Source: Leptonema illini DSM 21528 (GTDB lineage: Bacteria; Spirochaetota; Leptospiria; Leptospirales; Leptonemataceae). Taken from it: DNA of 64,000 nucleotides. The DNA is taken from positions 1,075,989 to 1,139,988 of the forward strand of contig NZ_JH597773.1 of the NCBI RefSeq assembly GCF_000243335.1, read 5' to 3'. Under the pieces are notes generated by a model. It was not told the origin of the DNA. It was given only the letters and a program-made list of their open reading frames with translations, and did no database searches. Each line of letters opens with the position of its first letter. Positions within the stretch are counted from its first letter, which is position 1. Positions 51,378-60,965 of this stretch are shown piece by piece. The position numbers and the translations under genes were made by a program.

Positions 51378-51650
51378 ATGGCTACAGACAATCAAGATCA
51401 GGAAATGCATCAGGGCGAAGAAGGCGATTCGCCGCGTAAAGCCCGGTCGCGTTTCAAGAAAAAGGTACTCGATACTCGTGGTCTCAACATCGACTACAAG
51501 AACATCGAAGTAATCGAGAAGTTCGTTTCGAAGACCGGTAAGATCCTTCCGCGCAGAATGACCGGAGCTACGGCTCGCATCCAGCGTAAGATCTCCCGGG
51601 AAGTTAAACGCGCCAGAATGGCCAACCTTTTACCGTTTGTAAAACGCTGA
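51378..51650 (+). CDS. rpsR: Ribosomal protein bS18, stand-alone gene
   Basis: GAGG lies just before the ATG. The 90-residue protein has an acidic, disordered N-terminus (about 25 residues) and then the bS18 core: LNIDYKNIEVIEKFVSKTGK, ILPRRMTGATARIQRKISRE, VKRARMANLLPFVKR. It is a component of the 30S subunit and contacts 16S rRNA and bS6. It has no cysteines, so it is a form without the N-terminal zinc or Cys motif seen in other copies. Usual neighbours rpsF, ssb and rplI are absent, and the gene lies ten bases before sucA. Whether it is the only bS18 of the genome or a second, zinc-free copy cannot be seen here. Confidence 0.9.
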   Translation: MATDNQDQEMHQGEEGDSPRKARSRFKKKVLDTRGLNIDYKNIEVIEKFVSKTGKILPRRMTGATARIQRKISREVKRARMANLLPFVKR

Positions 51651-51659
51651 AGATAACCT

Positions 51660-54425
51660 ATGTCACTGTTCGAGGCTATCTCCGTCCTCCAGGGAGATCA
51701 AAAAGAGTTTCTGGAGGAGCTGTATCAGGAGTACGTTAAGAACCCTGATAGTATCGCTCCCGAATGGAGAAGTCTTTTCAGCGAGCTGGACGGCGGAGGC
51801 GGAGCAAGATTCCCATCCGCCCGAACATCGCTGGCCCTGCAGCCCGAAGATATCCCCGATACGGATGACATAAATCTCAAAGCACATCGTCTGATCCAGG
51901 ACTACCGTCGCCACGGCCACTTCCTGGCCCGGATCAACCCACTGGGATTCCGTAACACCGACGAAGACCTGCTTGATCCGAGGCGATACGGTATCGGCCC
52001 GGCCGATCTTCAGAAGATCGTGCGCGTGAACATCGCCGGTCAATCCGTTACCGATACGCTGGCGACCGTCATCAAGAAGATGGACCAGATCTACTGCTCC
52101 TCGACGGGTATTGAATTCTTCTATATCCGTGACGAACAGCGTCGCAACTGGGTCGCCGAGCGCATCGAATCCGACGATTATTTTAAACCTCTTTCCAACG
52201 AACAGATGAAGCTCATCTATTCGAAGGTCTATATCGCCGAGGCCTTCGAGAAGTTTCTCGCCACGCGGTTCCCGGGTAAAAAGCGTTTCTCTCTTGAAGG
52301 CGGCGAAAGCCTGATCCCCTCGCTCGCCTGTATCATTGAAGAAGCGGGCAACCATTCGATCGAACAGATCGTTCTCGGTATGGCCCACCGCGGTCGTCTC
52401 AATGTTCTTGCAAACATTCTTGGCAAAGACCCGGCGGCGATCTTTGCGGAGTTCAACGAAAACGTTTCCATCGACTTCGGTCCCGGTGACGTGAAGTATC
52501 ACCTCGGCTTTTCACGAGATCACAAAACGATGTCGGGCAAGATGGTGCATCTGTCGCTTGGCTTCAACCCGTCGCATCTTGAGGTGATCAATCCCGTCGT
52601 CATGGGCTCGATCCGCGCCCGCCAGACGATGTCGAACGACGAAGGACGTCTGCGCCATCTTCCGCTTCTCATTCATGGCGATGCCGCCCTTGCCGGCCAG
52701 GGCATCAACTACGAATGCGCGAATATGTCGGGGCTGACGGGTTATGCCGTCGGCGGCACGATTCATATCGTGGTGAATAACCAGGTCGGATTCACGACCG
52801 ATCCGATGGACTCGCGTTCAACAATCTACGCCACCGACCTCGCGAAGATTCTCAATACTCCGATCCTGCACGTAAACGGCGACGATCCTATTGCCGTCTA
52901 CCGCGCTTCACGTTTTGCGCTTGAATGGCGCCAGACGTTCAACTCCGACGTTTTCATCGATCTTGTTTGCTTTCGCAAATGGGGCCATAACGAAACCGAC
53001 GAGCCGACGTTCACGCAGCCGAAGATGTACGAGATCATCAAGAAGCATCCCGGTACATTCACCGTTTTCGATCAGGCTCTTGCCGAATCACAGCTTTCGC
53101 CAGCCGAGCGCCAGGCCATTCGTGACGGCCATAACCAGGCCCTTGAAGATGCCTTCAATCGGTTTCAATCTCAGAATATCCAGGTCGATATCGAAACGCT
53201 GCAGGGCAAATGGCAGGGACTCAAGAAGATCGATCCCGATTCGAACCCCGAAACCGGAGTCTCTGACACCCTTCTAAAAAAGGCAGCCGATGCGATCACG
53301 TCCGTTCCGGCCGGGTTTACTCTTAATAAAAAGCTGCAGCGTCTCTTTGAAGATCGTCGCAAGATGATCTTCGAGCCCGAGCAATCAAAAGGCATCGACT
53401 GGGGCATGGGCGAACTGCTCGCCTACGGAACTCTTCTTGCCGAGGGATTCTCAGTTCGCATCTCGGGGCAGGACTGCAAACGCGGCACGTTCTCGCACCG
53501 ACACGCCGCCGTTATCGACGCCGAAACCGGGTCGGAGTTCGCTCCTCTGAGCCAGCTTCCGGGCCTGAAGGCGAACTTTGAGGTTCTGAACTCTCTTCTT
53601 TCTGAAGAGGCCGTCCTGGGCTTTGAATTCGGTTATTCGCTGGCCGACCCTGCAACGCTTGTCATCTGGGAGGCGCAGTTCGGCGACTTCGCAAACGGCG
53701 CCCAGGTCATCGTCGACCAGTTCATCTCTTCCTCTGAAGCGAAATGGAAGCGTATGTCGGGCCTGACCATGCTTCTGCCTCATGGCTATGAAGGCCAGGG
53801 ACCGGAGCATTCGAGCGCACGTATGGAGCGCTATCTGCAACTGTGCAGTCAGCATAATATGCAGGTCTGTTATCCGACCACGCCGGCGCAGATCTATCAT
53901 CTGCTGCGCCGTCAGATGCATCGCAACTATCGCAAGCCTCTGATCGTCATGTCGCCGAAATCGCTGCTGCGCCATCCCGAGGCCGTCTGCAAACCCGAGG
54001 ATTTTCTATCGGGTCGGTTCCAGGACGTCATTCCCGAGGTCGACGCCGATATTAAGGCCGATAAGGTGAAGCGCATCCTCTTCTGCACGGGCAAGATCTA
54101 CTACGAGCTGCGCGAAGAACGCAGGAAGGCGGGCATTACCGATACGGCTATCATCCGCGTCGAACAGCTCTATCCCTTCCCCGATCGCGATATTCAGACC
54201 ATCCTTGAAAGCTACAAGAAGATCGAAGAGGTGGGCTGGGTTCAGGAAGAGCCGCGAAATCAGGGCGCCTGGATCTACATGGAGAACCTGCTCGGCCATC
54301 TGTGTAAGAGCCGCCTGAACTACTACGGGCGCTCCGCTTCTCCGAGTCCGGCGACGGGTTATTACAAAGTACATGTGAAAGAACAGCAGGCCATTATCAA
54401 TGAAGCTCTGCTGCTGAATAAATAA
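51660..54425 (+). CDS. sucA: 2-oxoglutarate dehydrogenase E1 component
   Basis: The 921-residue protein has the E1o N-terminal motif ([20 protein letters not shown]), [20 protein letters not shown], and the thiamine diphosphate domains: [38 protein letters not shown], and the transketolase-like part with [20 protein letters not shown] and [20 protein letters not shown]. It decarboxylates 2-oxoglutarate and passes succinyl to the E2 lipoyl group in the citric acid cycle. The length matches other bacterial OdhA/SucA proteins. It is followed 29 bp later by sucB, and the two are clearly one operon with the bS18 gene. Confidence 0.97.
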   Translation: MSLFEAISVLQGDQKEFLEELYQEYVKNPDSIAPEWRSLFSELDGGGGARFPSARTSLALQPEDIPDTDDINLKAHRLIQDYRRHGHFLARINPLGFRNTDEDLLDPRRYGIGPADLQKIVRVNIAGQSVTDTLATVIKKMDQIYCSSTGIEFFYIRDEQRRNWVAERIESDDYFKPLSNEQMKLIYSKVYIAEAFEKFLATRFPGKKRFSLEGGESLIPSLACIIEEAGNHSIEQIVLGMAHRGRLNVLANILGKDPAAIFAEFNENVSIDFGPGDVKYHLGFSRDHKTMSGKMVHLSLGFNPSHLEVINPVVMGSIRARQTMSNDEGRLRHLPLLIHGDAALAGQGINYECANMSGLTGYAVGGTIHIVVNNQVGFTTDPMDSRSTIYATDLAKILNTPILHVNGDDPIAVYRASRFALEWRQTFNSDVFIDLVCFRKWGHNETDEPTFTQPKMYEIIKKHPGTFTVFDQALAESQLSPAERQAIRDGHNQALEDAFNRFQSQNIQVDIETLQGKWQGLKKIDPDSNPETGVSDTLLKKAADAITSVPAGFTLNKKLQRLFEDRRKMIFEPEQSKGIDWGMGELLAYGTLLAEGFSVRISGQDCKRGTFSHRHAAVIDAETGSEFAPLSQLPGLKANFEVLNSLLSEEAVLGFEFGYSLADPATLVIWEAQFGDFANGAQVIVDQFISSSEAKWKRMSGLTMLLPHGYEGQGPEHSSARMERYLQLCSQHNMQVCYPTTPAQIYHLLRRQMHRNYRKPLIVMSPKSLLRHPEAVCKPEDFLSGRFQDVIPEVDADIKADKVKRILFCTGKIYYELREERRKAGITDTAIIRVEQLYPFPDRDIQTILESYKKIEEVGWVQEEPRNQGAWIYMENLLGHLCKSRLNYYGRSASPSPATGYYKVHVKEQQAIINEALLLNK

Positions 54426-54454
54426 CGGCTACGAGCCGCGAGAAAGGAATAGTT

Positions 54455-55666
54455 ATGGCACTGGAAGTAAAAGTTCCGCCGATGGGCGAATCCATATCCG
54501 AAGCAACGGTGGCCTCCTGGCATAAGAAGCCCGGCGATGCCGTGAAAAGCGGCGACATCCTCGTCGAGCTTGAAACGGATAAGGTGACGATGGAAGTGCC
54601 CTGCCCCGTCGACGGAGTTTTGAAAGAGATCAAGCGCCAGAGCGGCGATACGGTTAAACTCGAAGACGTGCTCGCCATCGTCGAGGCCGGCGCCGTCGCA
54701 TCGACTCCCGCTCAACCTGCTGCACCCGCTGCATCGGCACCGGCAGCCTCGTCCTCAAGTGCTAAAAACGAAACGCTTCCTCCTGGCGCACGTCGCCTTG
54801 CCGAAGAAGCCGGCGTCGACGCCTCGCAGATCCAGGGATCGGGCAAGCGCGGACAGGTCACGAAGCCCGACGTCGTAGACCATATCGCAAAAGGTGCCTC
54901 CGCTCCTGCTAAGCCGGCTCCGGCTGCATCGGCGACTCCGATCGCCCCGTCCCGAGAACGCAAAGGCGCCCGCGAAGAGGTCGTTCCGATGAGCCGCCTT
55001 CGTCAGCGCATCGCCGAGCGCCTTGTTGAAGCGCAACAATCCGCCGCCATCCTTACGACCTTCAACGAAGTCGATATGTCGGCGATGATGGACATCCGCA
55101 ATCGCTATAAAGACGTCTTTGAGAAGAAGCATGGTGTGAAGCTCGGTTTCATGTCTTTCTTTGTGAAGGCCGTCATCGAAGGCCTGAAGGCTTATCCGGC
55201 CGTAAACGCCGAGATTCGCGGAACCGATACGATCTACAAGAACTACTATGATATCGGCGTCGCCGTCGGCGGTCCGAAAGGGCTTGTCGTTCCGATCGTG
55301 CGCGACAGCGACCTTCTGTCTATGGCTGAGATCGAGATGGAAATCGCCCGTCTTGCACAGCGAGTCAAAGAAGGAAGCATCACGCTTGATGAGATGTCGG
55401 GTGGAACGTTCACCATCTCGAACGGCGGTATTTACGGATCGATGATGTCTACGCCGATCCTCAACCCGCCGCAATCGGGCATTCTCGGTATGCATAACAT
55501 CACGAAGCGCGCCGTCGTCGTCAACGATCAGATCGTTATCCGACCGATGATGTATCTTGCGCTTTCCTACGACCACCGTATCATCGACGGTAAAGAAGCC
55601 GTGAGCTTTCTCGTAAAAGTGAAAGAATGCGTCGAGAACCCTGAACGCATGCTTCTCGAAGTCTGA
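54455..55666 (+). CDS. sucB: 2-oxoglutarate dehydrogenase E2 component (dihydrolipoyl succinyltransferase)
   Basis: AGAAAGGA precedes the ATG. The 403-residue protein has one lipoyl domain at 1-80 with the acceptor Lys in [13 protein letters not shown], an Ala/Pro/Ser-rich linker, a peripheral-subunit-binding domain ([20 protein letters not shown], then [20 protein letters not shown]), a second Ala/Pro linker, and the catalytic domain from about 175 ([20 protein letters not shown]). The active-site His and Asp lie in [19 protein letters not shown]. The motifs point to succinyl rather than acetyl transfer. A strong terminator follows, yet lpdA begins only 71 bp downstream. Confidence 0.96.
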   Translation: MALEVKVPPMGESISEATVASWHKKPGDAVKSGDILVELETDKVTMEVPCPVDGVLKEIKRQSGDTVKLEDVLAIVEAGAVASTPAQPAAPAASAPAASSSSAKNETLPPGARRLAEEAGVDASQIQGSGKRGQVTKPDVVDHIAKGASAPAKPAPAASATPIAPSRERKGAREEVVPMSRLRQRIAERLVEAQQSAAILTTFNEVDMSAMMDIRNRYKDVFEKKHGVKLGFMSFFVKAVIEGLKAYPAVNAEIRGTDTIYKNYYDIGVAVGGPKGLVVPIVRDSDLLSMAEIEMEIARLAQRVKEGSITLDEMSGGTFTISNGGIYGSMMSTPILNPPQSGILGMHNITKRAVVVNDQIVIRPMMYLALSYDHRIIDGKEAVSFLVKVKECVENPERMLLEV

Positions 55667-55672
55667 GGCCTG

Positions 55673-55700
55673 AAGGCCGACCTGACGGTCGGCCTTTTTT
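55673..55700 (+). terminator. Rho-independent terminator between sucB and lpdA
   Basis: A perfect ten-pair stem, AAGGCCGACC with GGTCGGCCTT, loop TGAC, is followed by a run of T. It lies six bases after the sucB stop. lpdA therefore either has its own promoter in the 37 bp downstream or depends on readthrough, which would lower its level relative to sucAB. Confidence 0.92.
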
Positions 55701-55737
55701 ATGTCATTATCCCACCAGAAACACAAGGAGATCTACT

Positions 55738-57159
55738 ATGGCAGATGCAACGCAGAATTTTGATGTCGCAATCATCGGAGGCGGACCGGGCGGATACGTC
55801 TGCGCCATCCGCGCCTCGCAGCTCGGGCTGAAGGTCGCCCTGATCGAGAAACGCGAAACCATCGGCGGAACGTGCGTCAACGTCGGATGTATTCCGTCCA
55901 AGGCGCTTCTCGATACATCGGAGCATTATCATCGCATCAAGCATGAGATGGACGATCACGGCATCACCGTATCAAGCGTTAAGATCGACGTGAAGAAGAT
56001 GATGGCCCGCAAAGAGCGCGTCGTGAAAGAATTAACCGACGGCCTGAACTTCCTCATGAACAAGAATAAGATCACCGTCTTTCGCGGAACGGGCAGCCTC
56101 GTTTCGGCGAAACCCGACGCCGTCGAGATCAAGGTTGAAGGCGAAAAGCCCGCTTCTCTGATCGCGAAGAAGTGCGTCATCGCCACCGGTTCTGATATCA
56201 TAAACATCCCCTCCGTCCCTGTGGACGGCAAGAATATCATCACATCGGATCATGCCATCGCTCTTGAAGAGACGCCCGAAAGCATGGTCGTCATCGGCGG
56301 CGGCGTCATCGGCCTTGAACTCGGCTCCGTATGGAGTCGTCTCGGTACGAAGGTAACGGTCGTCGAGATGCTGCCCGATATTCTCATGGGTCTTGACGCC
56401 TCGCTTCGCACGCTGGCCCGTCGTACGCTCGAAAAGCAGGGCTTCACGTTCAAGCTCGAAACGAAGGTGCTCGGTGCGCAGGCAAAGGGCAAACAGGTTG
56501 AAGTCAAGATCGCCGATAAAGACGGCAAAGAAGAATCCATCGTCGCCTCGAAGGTTCTTGTCGCCGTCGGTCGCAAGCCCTTCCATGATTCGCTTGGAGC
56601 GGAGAAGGTCGGCGTGAAGATCAACCAGCGCGGACGTATCGAGGTGGACGCGCATACGCTGCAGACGTCCGTGCCCGGCATCTACGCCATCGGCGACGTT
56701 ATCGAAGGACCGATGCTCGCGCATAAGGCCGAAGAAGAAGGCGTCATGGTCGCCGAGATCATCGCCGGCAAGCCCGGTCATGTGAACTATGACTGCGTTC
56801 CGTTCGTCGTCTACACCTGGCCCGAGATCGCCTGGGTGGGCAAAGGCGAAGATCAGCTCAAAGCGGCCGGCATCGAGTATAACACCGGCAAATACATGTT
56901 CAAGCCGAACGGCCGTGCGAAGGCCATGAACCAGACCGAAGGGCAGATAAAGATCTATGCCGACAAACGCACCGATAAGATACTCGGAGTGCATATCGTC
57001 GGCCCGAACGCCTCGGAGCTGTTAGGCGAAGCCGTCGTCGCCATGGAATTCGGCGGAGCGGCAGAAGACCTTGGCCGTTCGTTCCATTCGCATCCGACGC
57101 TTTCTGAGGTTATGAAAGAAGCGGCTCTCGATGTGAATAAGATGAGCATTCACCAGTAA
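55738..57159 (+). CDS. lpdA: Dihydrolipoyl dehydrogenase (E3)
   Basis: AAGGAG precedes the ATG. The 473-residue protein has the FAD-binding loop [17 protein letters not shown], the redox disulfide in [17 protein letters not shown] (the two Cys five apart), the NAD-binding loop [20 protein letters not shown], and the dimer-interface catalytic His and Glu in [15 protein letters not shown]. It reoxidises lipoamide for the 2-oxoglutarate dehydrogenase complex encoded immediately upstream, and possibly for other lipoyl complexes. A large stem-loop lies 24 bp after its stop. Confidence 0.97.
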   Translation: MADATQNFDVAIIGGGPGGYVCAIRASQLGLKVALIEKRETIGGTCVNVGCIPSKALLDTSEHYHRIKHEMDDHGITVSSVKIDVKKMMARKERVVKELTDGLNFLMNKNKITVFRGTGSLVSAKPDAVEIKVEGEKPASLIAKKCVIATGSDIINIPSVPVDGKNIITSDHAIALEETPESMVVIGGGVIGLELGSVWSRLGTKVTVVEMLPDILMGLDASLRTLARRTLEKQGFTFKLETKVLGAQAKGKQVEVKIADKDGKEESIVASKVLVAVGRKPFHDSLGAEKVGVKINQRGRIEVDAHTLQTSVPGIYAIGDVIEGPMLAHKAEEEGVMVAEIIAGKPGHVNYDCVPFVVYTWPEIAWVGKGEDQLKAAGIEYNTGKYMFKPNGRAKAMNQTEGQIKIYADKRTDKILGVHIVGPNASELLGEAVVAMEFGGAAEDLGRSFHSHPTLSEVMKEAALDVNKMSIHQ

Positions 57160-57182
57160 GGCCCGCTGCCCCCACTCCTTCG

Positions 57183-57221
57183 CCCTTGCGTGACGCCCGT
57201 ATTGGAGGCGCCACGCAAGGG
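57183..57221 (+). terminator. Strong stem-loop after lpdA, possible terminator without T run
   Basis: CCCTTGCGTG and CACGCAAGGG form ten pairs. After an A-C mismatch, CGCC and GGCG add four more around a nine-base loop. The following bases are not T-rich, so it may stabilise the lpdA mRNA 3' end or act as a bidirectional or Rho-assisted terminator. Confidence 0.5.
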
Positions 57222-57275
57222 ACGCAAGGACAACGATCCTGCTTGACATACTCATTTCTGCGCTCACCTTATGGC

Positions 57276-58163
57276 ATGCCTCGCTTTACGACATTGCCAG
57301 CAAATCTCATTCTTGTTCTACTCCTGACATCCTGCCAATCAACACGACCATTTGAGCCGTTCAATGAATCCTGGGCTACCGCACAGCTCAACGCCCCGCC
57401 CGAGAATTTACAGAAGGCCGAGGCCTTGCACAAGTCCGGCTTCCAGCTCTACAAGCAGAAACGAGATAGCGAAGCTATCATTCAGTATGAAGCGGCCCTA
57501 CAACTTCATGCACACGCCGGCCTGTATTACGACTACGCGAATAGCCTTTCGAATATCGACGGTCGACTGGAGGATTCTATAAAGGCATATCGCATCGGCA
57601 TCAGGTTAAGCGAGAAGCCCGACATGAACCTTCACTACAATCTGGGCTGTGCTCTTGTTCGTGCCAATCGCATCGCCGAGGCCATCCCTGAACTGCAGCA
57701 GGCCTACAGGCTCGGAAAGCCTCCTGCCATCATGGAGCAGGACGGCGATCTGACGAATCTGCGGAAGGATCGAGACTGGCGCGAGAAGATCGGCATCAAG
57801 GAGCCGATGAAATCATGGAGGCTGTTCCCGCAAGCATGGGGCAGAGGCAGCTCGCACACTACTATTTGTTCCAATTACAGACAGACAGCCGGGCTTTTGA
57901 TCGAATACTTTGAAGATATGGGGGAGACCCGCGTAAAAAAAGGGAATTGGACGCGCGAAGGGAACAAGATCATAGCACATTTCAAACAGGAAATCGGCAA
58001 AAAGGGCGTTGGTCCGACCGTGAACGACGGTCCTCGCGGGCCATACCATCTAAAATTCGAGCCTTACGAGCGCGAGATTGATGAGACAGCAACATTTGAT
58101 TTTCTGGAGATATCAAAGCACATGCAAGAATCGGACGGACCATGCCCCGAATACCGCTTCTGA
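57276..58163 (+). CDS. TPR lipoprotein
   Basis: ATG 57276 opens a lipoprotein signal peptide (MPRFTTLPANLILVLLLTSC) with lipobox LTSC; a longer frame from 57186 runs through the stem-loop and is rejected. The product of about 295 residues has TPR repeats (AEALHKSGFQLYKQKRDSEA, ALQLHAHAGLYYDYANSLSN, EDSIKAYRIGIRLSEKPDMN, NLGCALVRANRIAEAIPELQ), then a C-terminal beta-rich domain (GETRVKKGNWTREGNKIIAH). Its plan resembles the TPR lipoprotein at 10334-11050. Its last 22 bp overlap the five-haem cytochrome gene, so the two are coupled. Confidence 0.78.
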   Translation: MPRFTTLPANLILVLLLTSCQSTRPFEPFNESWATAQLNAPPENLQKAEALHKSGFQLYKQKRDSEAIIQYEAALQLHAHAGLYYDYANSLSNIDGRLEDSIKAYRIGIRLSEKPDMNLHYNLGCALVRANRIAEAIPELQQAYRLGKPPAIMEQDGDLTNLRKDRDWREKIGIKEPMKSWRLFPQAWGRGSSHTTICSNYRQTAGLLIEYFEDMGETRVKKGNWTREGNKIIAHFKQEIGKKGVGPTVNDGPRGPYHLKFEPYEREIDETATFDFLEISKHMQESDGPCPEYRF

Positions 58164-59467
58164 TCGTTTCGACGCTCTTACTGATCGGGCCTGGCTGTAT
58201 AACAAATCCTCCGGAAACTTCCGATCCCGATCCTTTCGCGGATAACGATCAGGCTGCCCTATCAGCGTTTGAGCGCATCAAGAGCCGCGGCGAGACCTTG
58301 CCAGATTCAGAGCGCTATCGAATGCTCTTCAACAGACCTCCGTTCGACGATACTGCGAGTCCGATCCTTTCCCGCTTGAGTCAGGGGCGTTATCCGGTTG
58401 CAGACGCCGGCTCAAATCCTCGCTGGCAGAAAGCAGAGTCCTGTGCTCGATGCCACGAAAAAGAATTTGGAGCCTGGAAGAAGAGTCTTCACAGTCAGGC
58501 CTTCACGAATGCTCGATTCTATCATGCCTTTCAGCTTGAACCGATGGCCTGGTGTATGAACTGCCATGCACCTTACTGGTATAACAGCGGGCACGCCGCC
58601 GAAGCGAGGCCAATCAGGCCGATTCAGGAGATCTACCAGACCGATAAGCGGCAGTACGTCGTTCACCGCCCTCATGCAACCGATCGCCTGCCTTCTTACC
58701 GAGAGGATTACGACTACGATGATCTGCGCTCGCCGCAGAACGAAGAAGGAGTCAGCTGCGCCGTTTGTCATGTGCGCAATGACGTGGTTTATACAGGCCG
58801 CCCCGTCACATCAGAAATGGCCACGAAGGCCGGGGCAGACGACGGCCATGAACTGCGTCATGATCCGATACTGCGCAGCCCGGACCTCTGCGCCGGATGC
58901 CACGAGTTCAACTTCCCGGATCGAGTGAGCCCCTTTATCGCATACTCCCCTCATCCCATGCAAGCGACAGTCAGCGAATTCCTTGCACACAGGCAAAAGG
59001 GCTCTGCGCCGGCAACAACCTGCACGGGCTGCCATCTACGACAGGACGCTCACATCGCCTCTCCTCTTTCCCATCGCGAAGCGATCCCGCATGTTATCCA
59101 AATCCGGTTTCACACCCGGCAGTCCCTTTTAAAAATGCAGATCCGCATCCCGCGCATCGGGCATCCCTTTCCTACAGGCGATCTTTTTCGTCAGGTGCGA
59201 GTCCGCGCATTCAGCGACGGCGGCCGTGAGCTTCTTGACTATCGCATTGCCCGAATCGTAAACAACGCTACATTGAAGATCGAGTCAGACACTCGTTTAC
59301 TGCCTGTGAATCAAACCATCGACACCGAACTCGTTTTCCCTCTCAGAGAAGCGCCGAGCCGGTGCGAGGTCGAATACCTATTCGAGGGACGCATCGAGCA
59401 TACTCTTCCGCGGGCTATGCCTGATGAGGAAAAGCGGATTGTTCTTTTCAGTGGTCCATGCAAATAG
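58142..59467 (+). CDS. Five-haem c-type cytochrome lipoprotein
   Basis: The 441-residue protein has lipobox LIGPGC after a signal peptide (MPRIPLLIVSTLLLIGPG) and five CxxCH haem motifs: CARCH near 100, CMNCH near 138, CAVCH near 206, CAGCH near 249 and CTGCH near 294. Additional histidines before and after these motifs could be distal ligands. The spacing recalls cytochrome c554-like multihaem proteins, but the family is not fixed. It is probably exposed on the outer or inner membrane and carries electrons. It overlaps the TPR lipoprotein gene. No terminal reductase or haem-lyase gene is seen nearby. Confidence 0.88.
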   Translation: MPRIPLLIVSTLLLIGPGCITNPPETSDPDPFADNDQAALSAFERIKSRGETLPDSERYRMLFNRPPFDDTASPILSRLSQGRYPVADAGSNPRWQKAESCARCHEKEFGAWKKSLHSQAFTNARFYHAFQLEPMAWCMNCHAPYWYNSGHAAEARPIRPIQEIYQTDKRQYVVHRPHATDRLPSYREDYDYDDLRSPQNEEGVSCAVCHVRNDVVYTGRPVTSEMATKAGADDGHELRHDPILRSPDLCAGCHEFNFPDRVSPFIAYSPHPMQATVSEFLAHRQKGSAPATTCTGCHLRQDAHIASPLSHREAIPHVIQIRFHTRQSLLKMQIRIPRIGHPFPTGDLFRQVRVRAFSDGGRELLDYRIARIVNNATLKIESDTRLLPVNQTIDTELVFPLREAPSRCEVEYLFEGRIEHTLPRAMPDEEKRIVLFSGPCK

Positions 59468-59562
59468 AATGCACATAAGCCCGCCGCAGAAGCGCTCACA
59501 CTTTTTCAGAAAAATGATTGCACATTCCGGTAACGTCCTCACAGTTCTCTTGAGACGTCTTT

Positions 59563-60096
59563 ATGCCCTCGCGCATCACCCTTCACATGGTTACAAGCCT
59601 TGACGGCTTCATCGCCACCAGCGACGGCAGCATGGACTGGTTCGAGTTTACGTCTCCCTATGAGAGGGGTGTCGAAGAAGAAGATGCCGCGCAGTTCCTA
59701 TCCGGTATCGATTGTTATATCATGGGCTCGCATACGTATGAACTTGCGCGTCAGGTCGGCTGGCCCTATGGCGATACTCCTGTCATCGTGCTTACCGGAC
59801 GAAAGCTTCCTGTAACGAAAGAGAACGTACGCTTCTATTCAGGAGAAATTCCCGAGCTGCTGAAGGGCCTGCCATATCAGAACACCTATCTTGTCGGTGG
59901 AGCGAAGGTGTGTCGGGAGTTTCTTCGTCTGAATCTCGTCGACGAGCTATGCCTAACGACGATTCCCATGCTGCTGGGCTCGGGCCTGCCTCTTTTTGAA
60001 AGCGGCTCAGCACAGACCAGGCTTGCACTCAAAGACTGTAAGGCTTACAAGAATGGTCTTGTAGAAACCCGCTACACGATCGGCAAGGGGCTCTAA
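59563..60096 (+). CDS. Dihydrofolate-reductase-fold protein (RibD C-terminal family)
   Basis: The 177-residue protein shows HMVTSLDGFIATSDGSMDWF at the start, IMGSHTYELARQVGWPYGDT in the middle, and TYLVGGAKVCREFLRLNLVD followed by LCLTTIPMLLGSGLPLFESG, the typical pattern of RibD_C/DHFR-like reductases. Such proteins bind NADPH and reduce pterin- or pyrimidine-like substrates; the substrate is unknown here. Two bases separate its stop from the GTG of the DUF4184 remnant. No ribosome site is evident before the ATG. Confidence 0.88.
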   Translation: MPSRITLHMVTSLDGFIATSDGSMDWFEFTSPYERGVEEEDAAQFLSGIDCYIMGSHTYELARQVGWPYGDTPVIVLTGRKLPVTKENVRFYSGEIPELLKGLPYQNTYLVGGAKVCREFLRLNLVDELCLTTIPMLLGSGLPLFESGSAQTRLALKDCKAYKNGLVETRYTIGKGL

Positions 60097-60097
60097 C

Positions 60098-60274
60098 GTG
60101 CCCTTTACACTTGCACATCCGGCGGCGGTGCTTCCGTTGCTTCGTGACCCGGTTTCGATTTCGATGAAAGATCTCGGGCATATCGCAGTCCGGACGATCT
60201 CTTCGATTCTTCTGGCTCTGCTTCTTGCATGCGCTCTCACGATAGCCCTCAAGAAAAGCGGCAGAGTAAGTTAG
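60098..60274 (+). pseudogene. DUF4184 gene remnant, internally deleted
   Basis: GTG 60098, with AAGGGG upstream, opens VPFTLAHPAAVLPLLRDP, the conserved N-terminus of DUF4184 membrane proteins, which are normally about 200-250 residues long. After 22 residues the frame jumps to a single helix (ISSILLALLLACALTIALKK) and stops at 60274 after 58 residues. Most of the middle of the family is missing. It could still yield a small membrane protein, but an internal deletion is the simplest reading. Confidence 0.6.
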
Positions 60275-60334
60275 TTTCTCGGCAAACAAGAAAAGATCCC
60301 CGCCCGATACAGGATACTATCAGGCGGGGGAGAT

Positions 60335-60922
60335 TCAAGCCTCGATTTTTGAGCCGAGAACGATCAGAAACTGTCGCATCCACTCAGGATGCGCCGGCCA
60401 TGCCGGAGCCGTCACGAGGTTTCCATCGGTTAACGCATTTGATGCGGTATCGTTCACCTCACCAAATTTCGCCCCCGCCACCGTGCATTCGGGACCGACG
60501 GCAGGATAGGCTATCACGTTACGCCCTTTTAATACGCCGGCAGCGGCCAGTATCTGGGGCCCGTGACAGATTGCTGCGATAGGCTTCTTGCTATCGGCAA
60601 AATGGCGTGTCATCTCCAGCAGCTTCTGATTCAGACGTAGGTACTCCGGAGCCCGACCGCCGGGAATGACCAGCGCATCGTAACTCTTTGCATCCACCTT
60701 CTCGAAATCAAAGTTCACGACAAAACGGTGGCCAGGCGCCTCCATATACGTCTGATCTCCAACAAAGTCATGAACTGCCGTTCGAACCGTATCTCCGGGT
60801 TTCTTTCCCGGACAGACGGCATGCACCGTATGCCCGACCATCGTGAGTATCTGAAATGGAACCATCACCTCGTAATCCTCGACAAAATCACCGACAAACA
60901 TCAAAATCTTCTTCGCGCTCAT
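60335..60922 (-). CDS. DJ-1/PfpI-family protein
   Basis: ATG 60922 has AGGAGGAG upstream; an ATG at 60955 is rejected. The 195-residue product has [20 protein letters not shown] at the start, [18 protein letters not shown], and the nucleophile elbow [16 protein letters not shown] with the conserved Cys followed by His-Gly. These fit the PfpI subgroup of the DJ-1 superfamily, often glyoxalase-III-like, deglycase-like or stress proteins. The Glu in the VEDYE region (Glu near 16) may pair with the Cys. It is 43 bp from the large FAD/Fe-S gene on the same strand and probably cotranscribed with it. Confidence 0.92.
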   Translation of the reverse strand: MSAKKILMFVGDFVEDYEVMVPFQILTMVGHTVHAVCPGKKPGDTVRTAVHDFVGDQTYMEAPGHRFVVNFDFEKVDAKSYDALVIPGGRAPEYLRLNQKLLEMTRHFADSKKPIAAICHGPQILAAAGVLKGRNVIAYPAVGPECTVAGAKFGEVNDTASNALTDGNLVTAPAWPAHPEWMRQFLIVLGSKIEA

Positions 60923-60965
60923 TGTCTCCTCCTGTTGTATGCGTTTTCTTTTCATTCAATATGAC

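Noticed and set aside
51663-52502. Long minus-strand frame opposite sucA
   Set aside because: It is a shadow of the strongly conserved sucA frame; high GC and codon bias create long antisense frames. The same holds for frames opposite sucB, lpdA, nhaA and the 44990 hydrolase.
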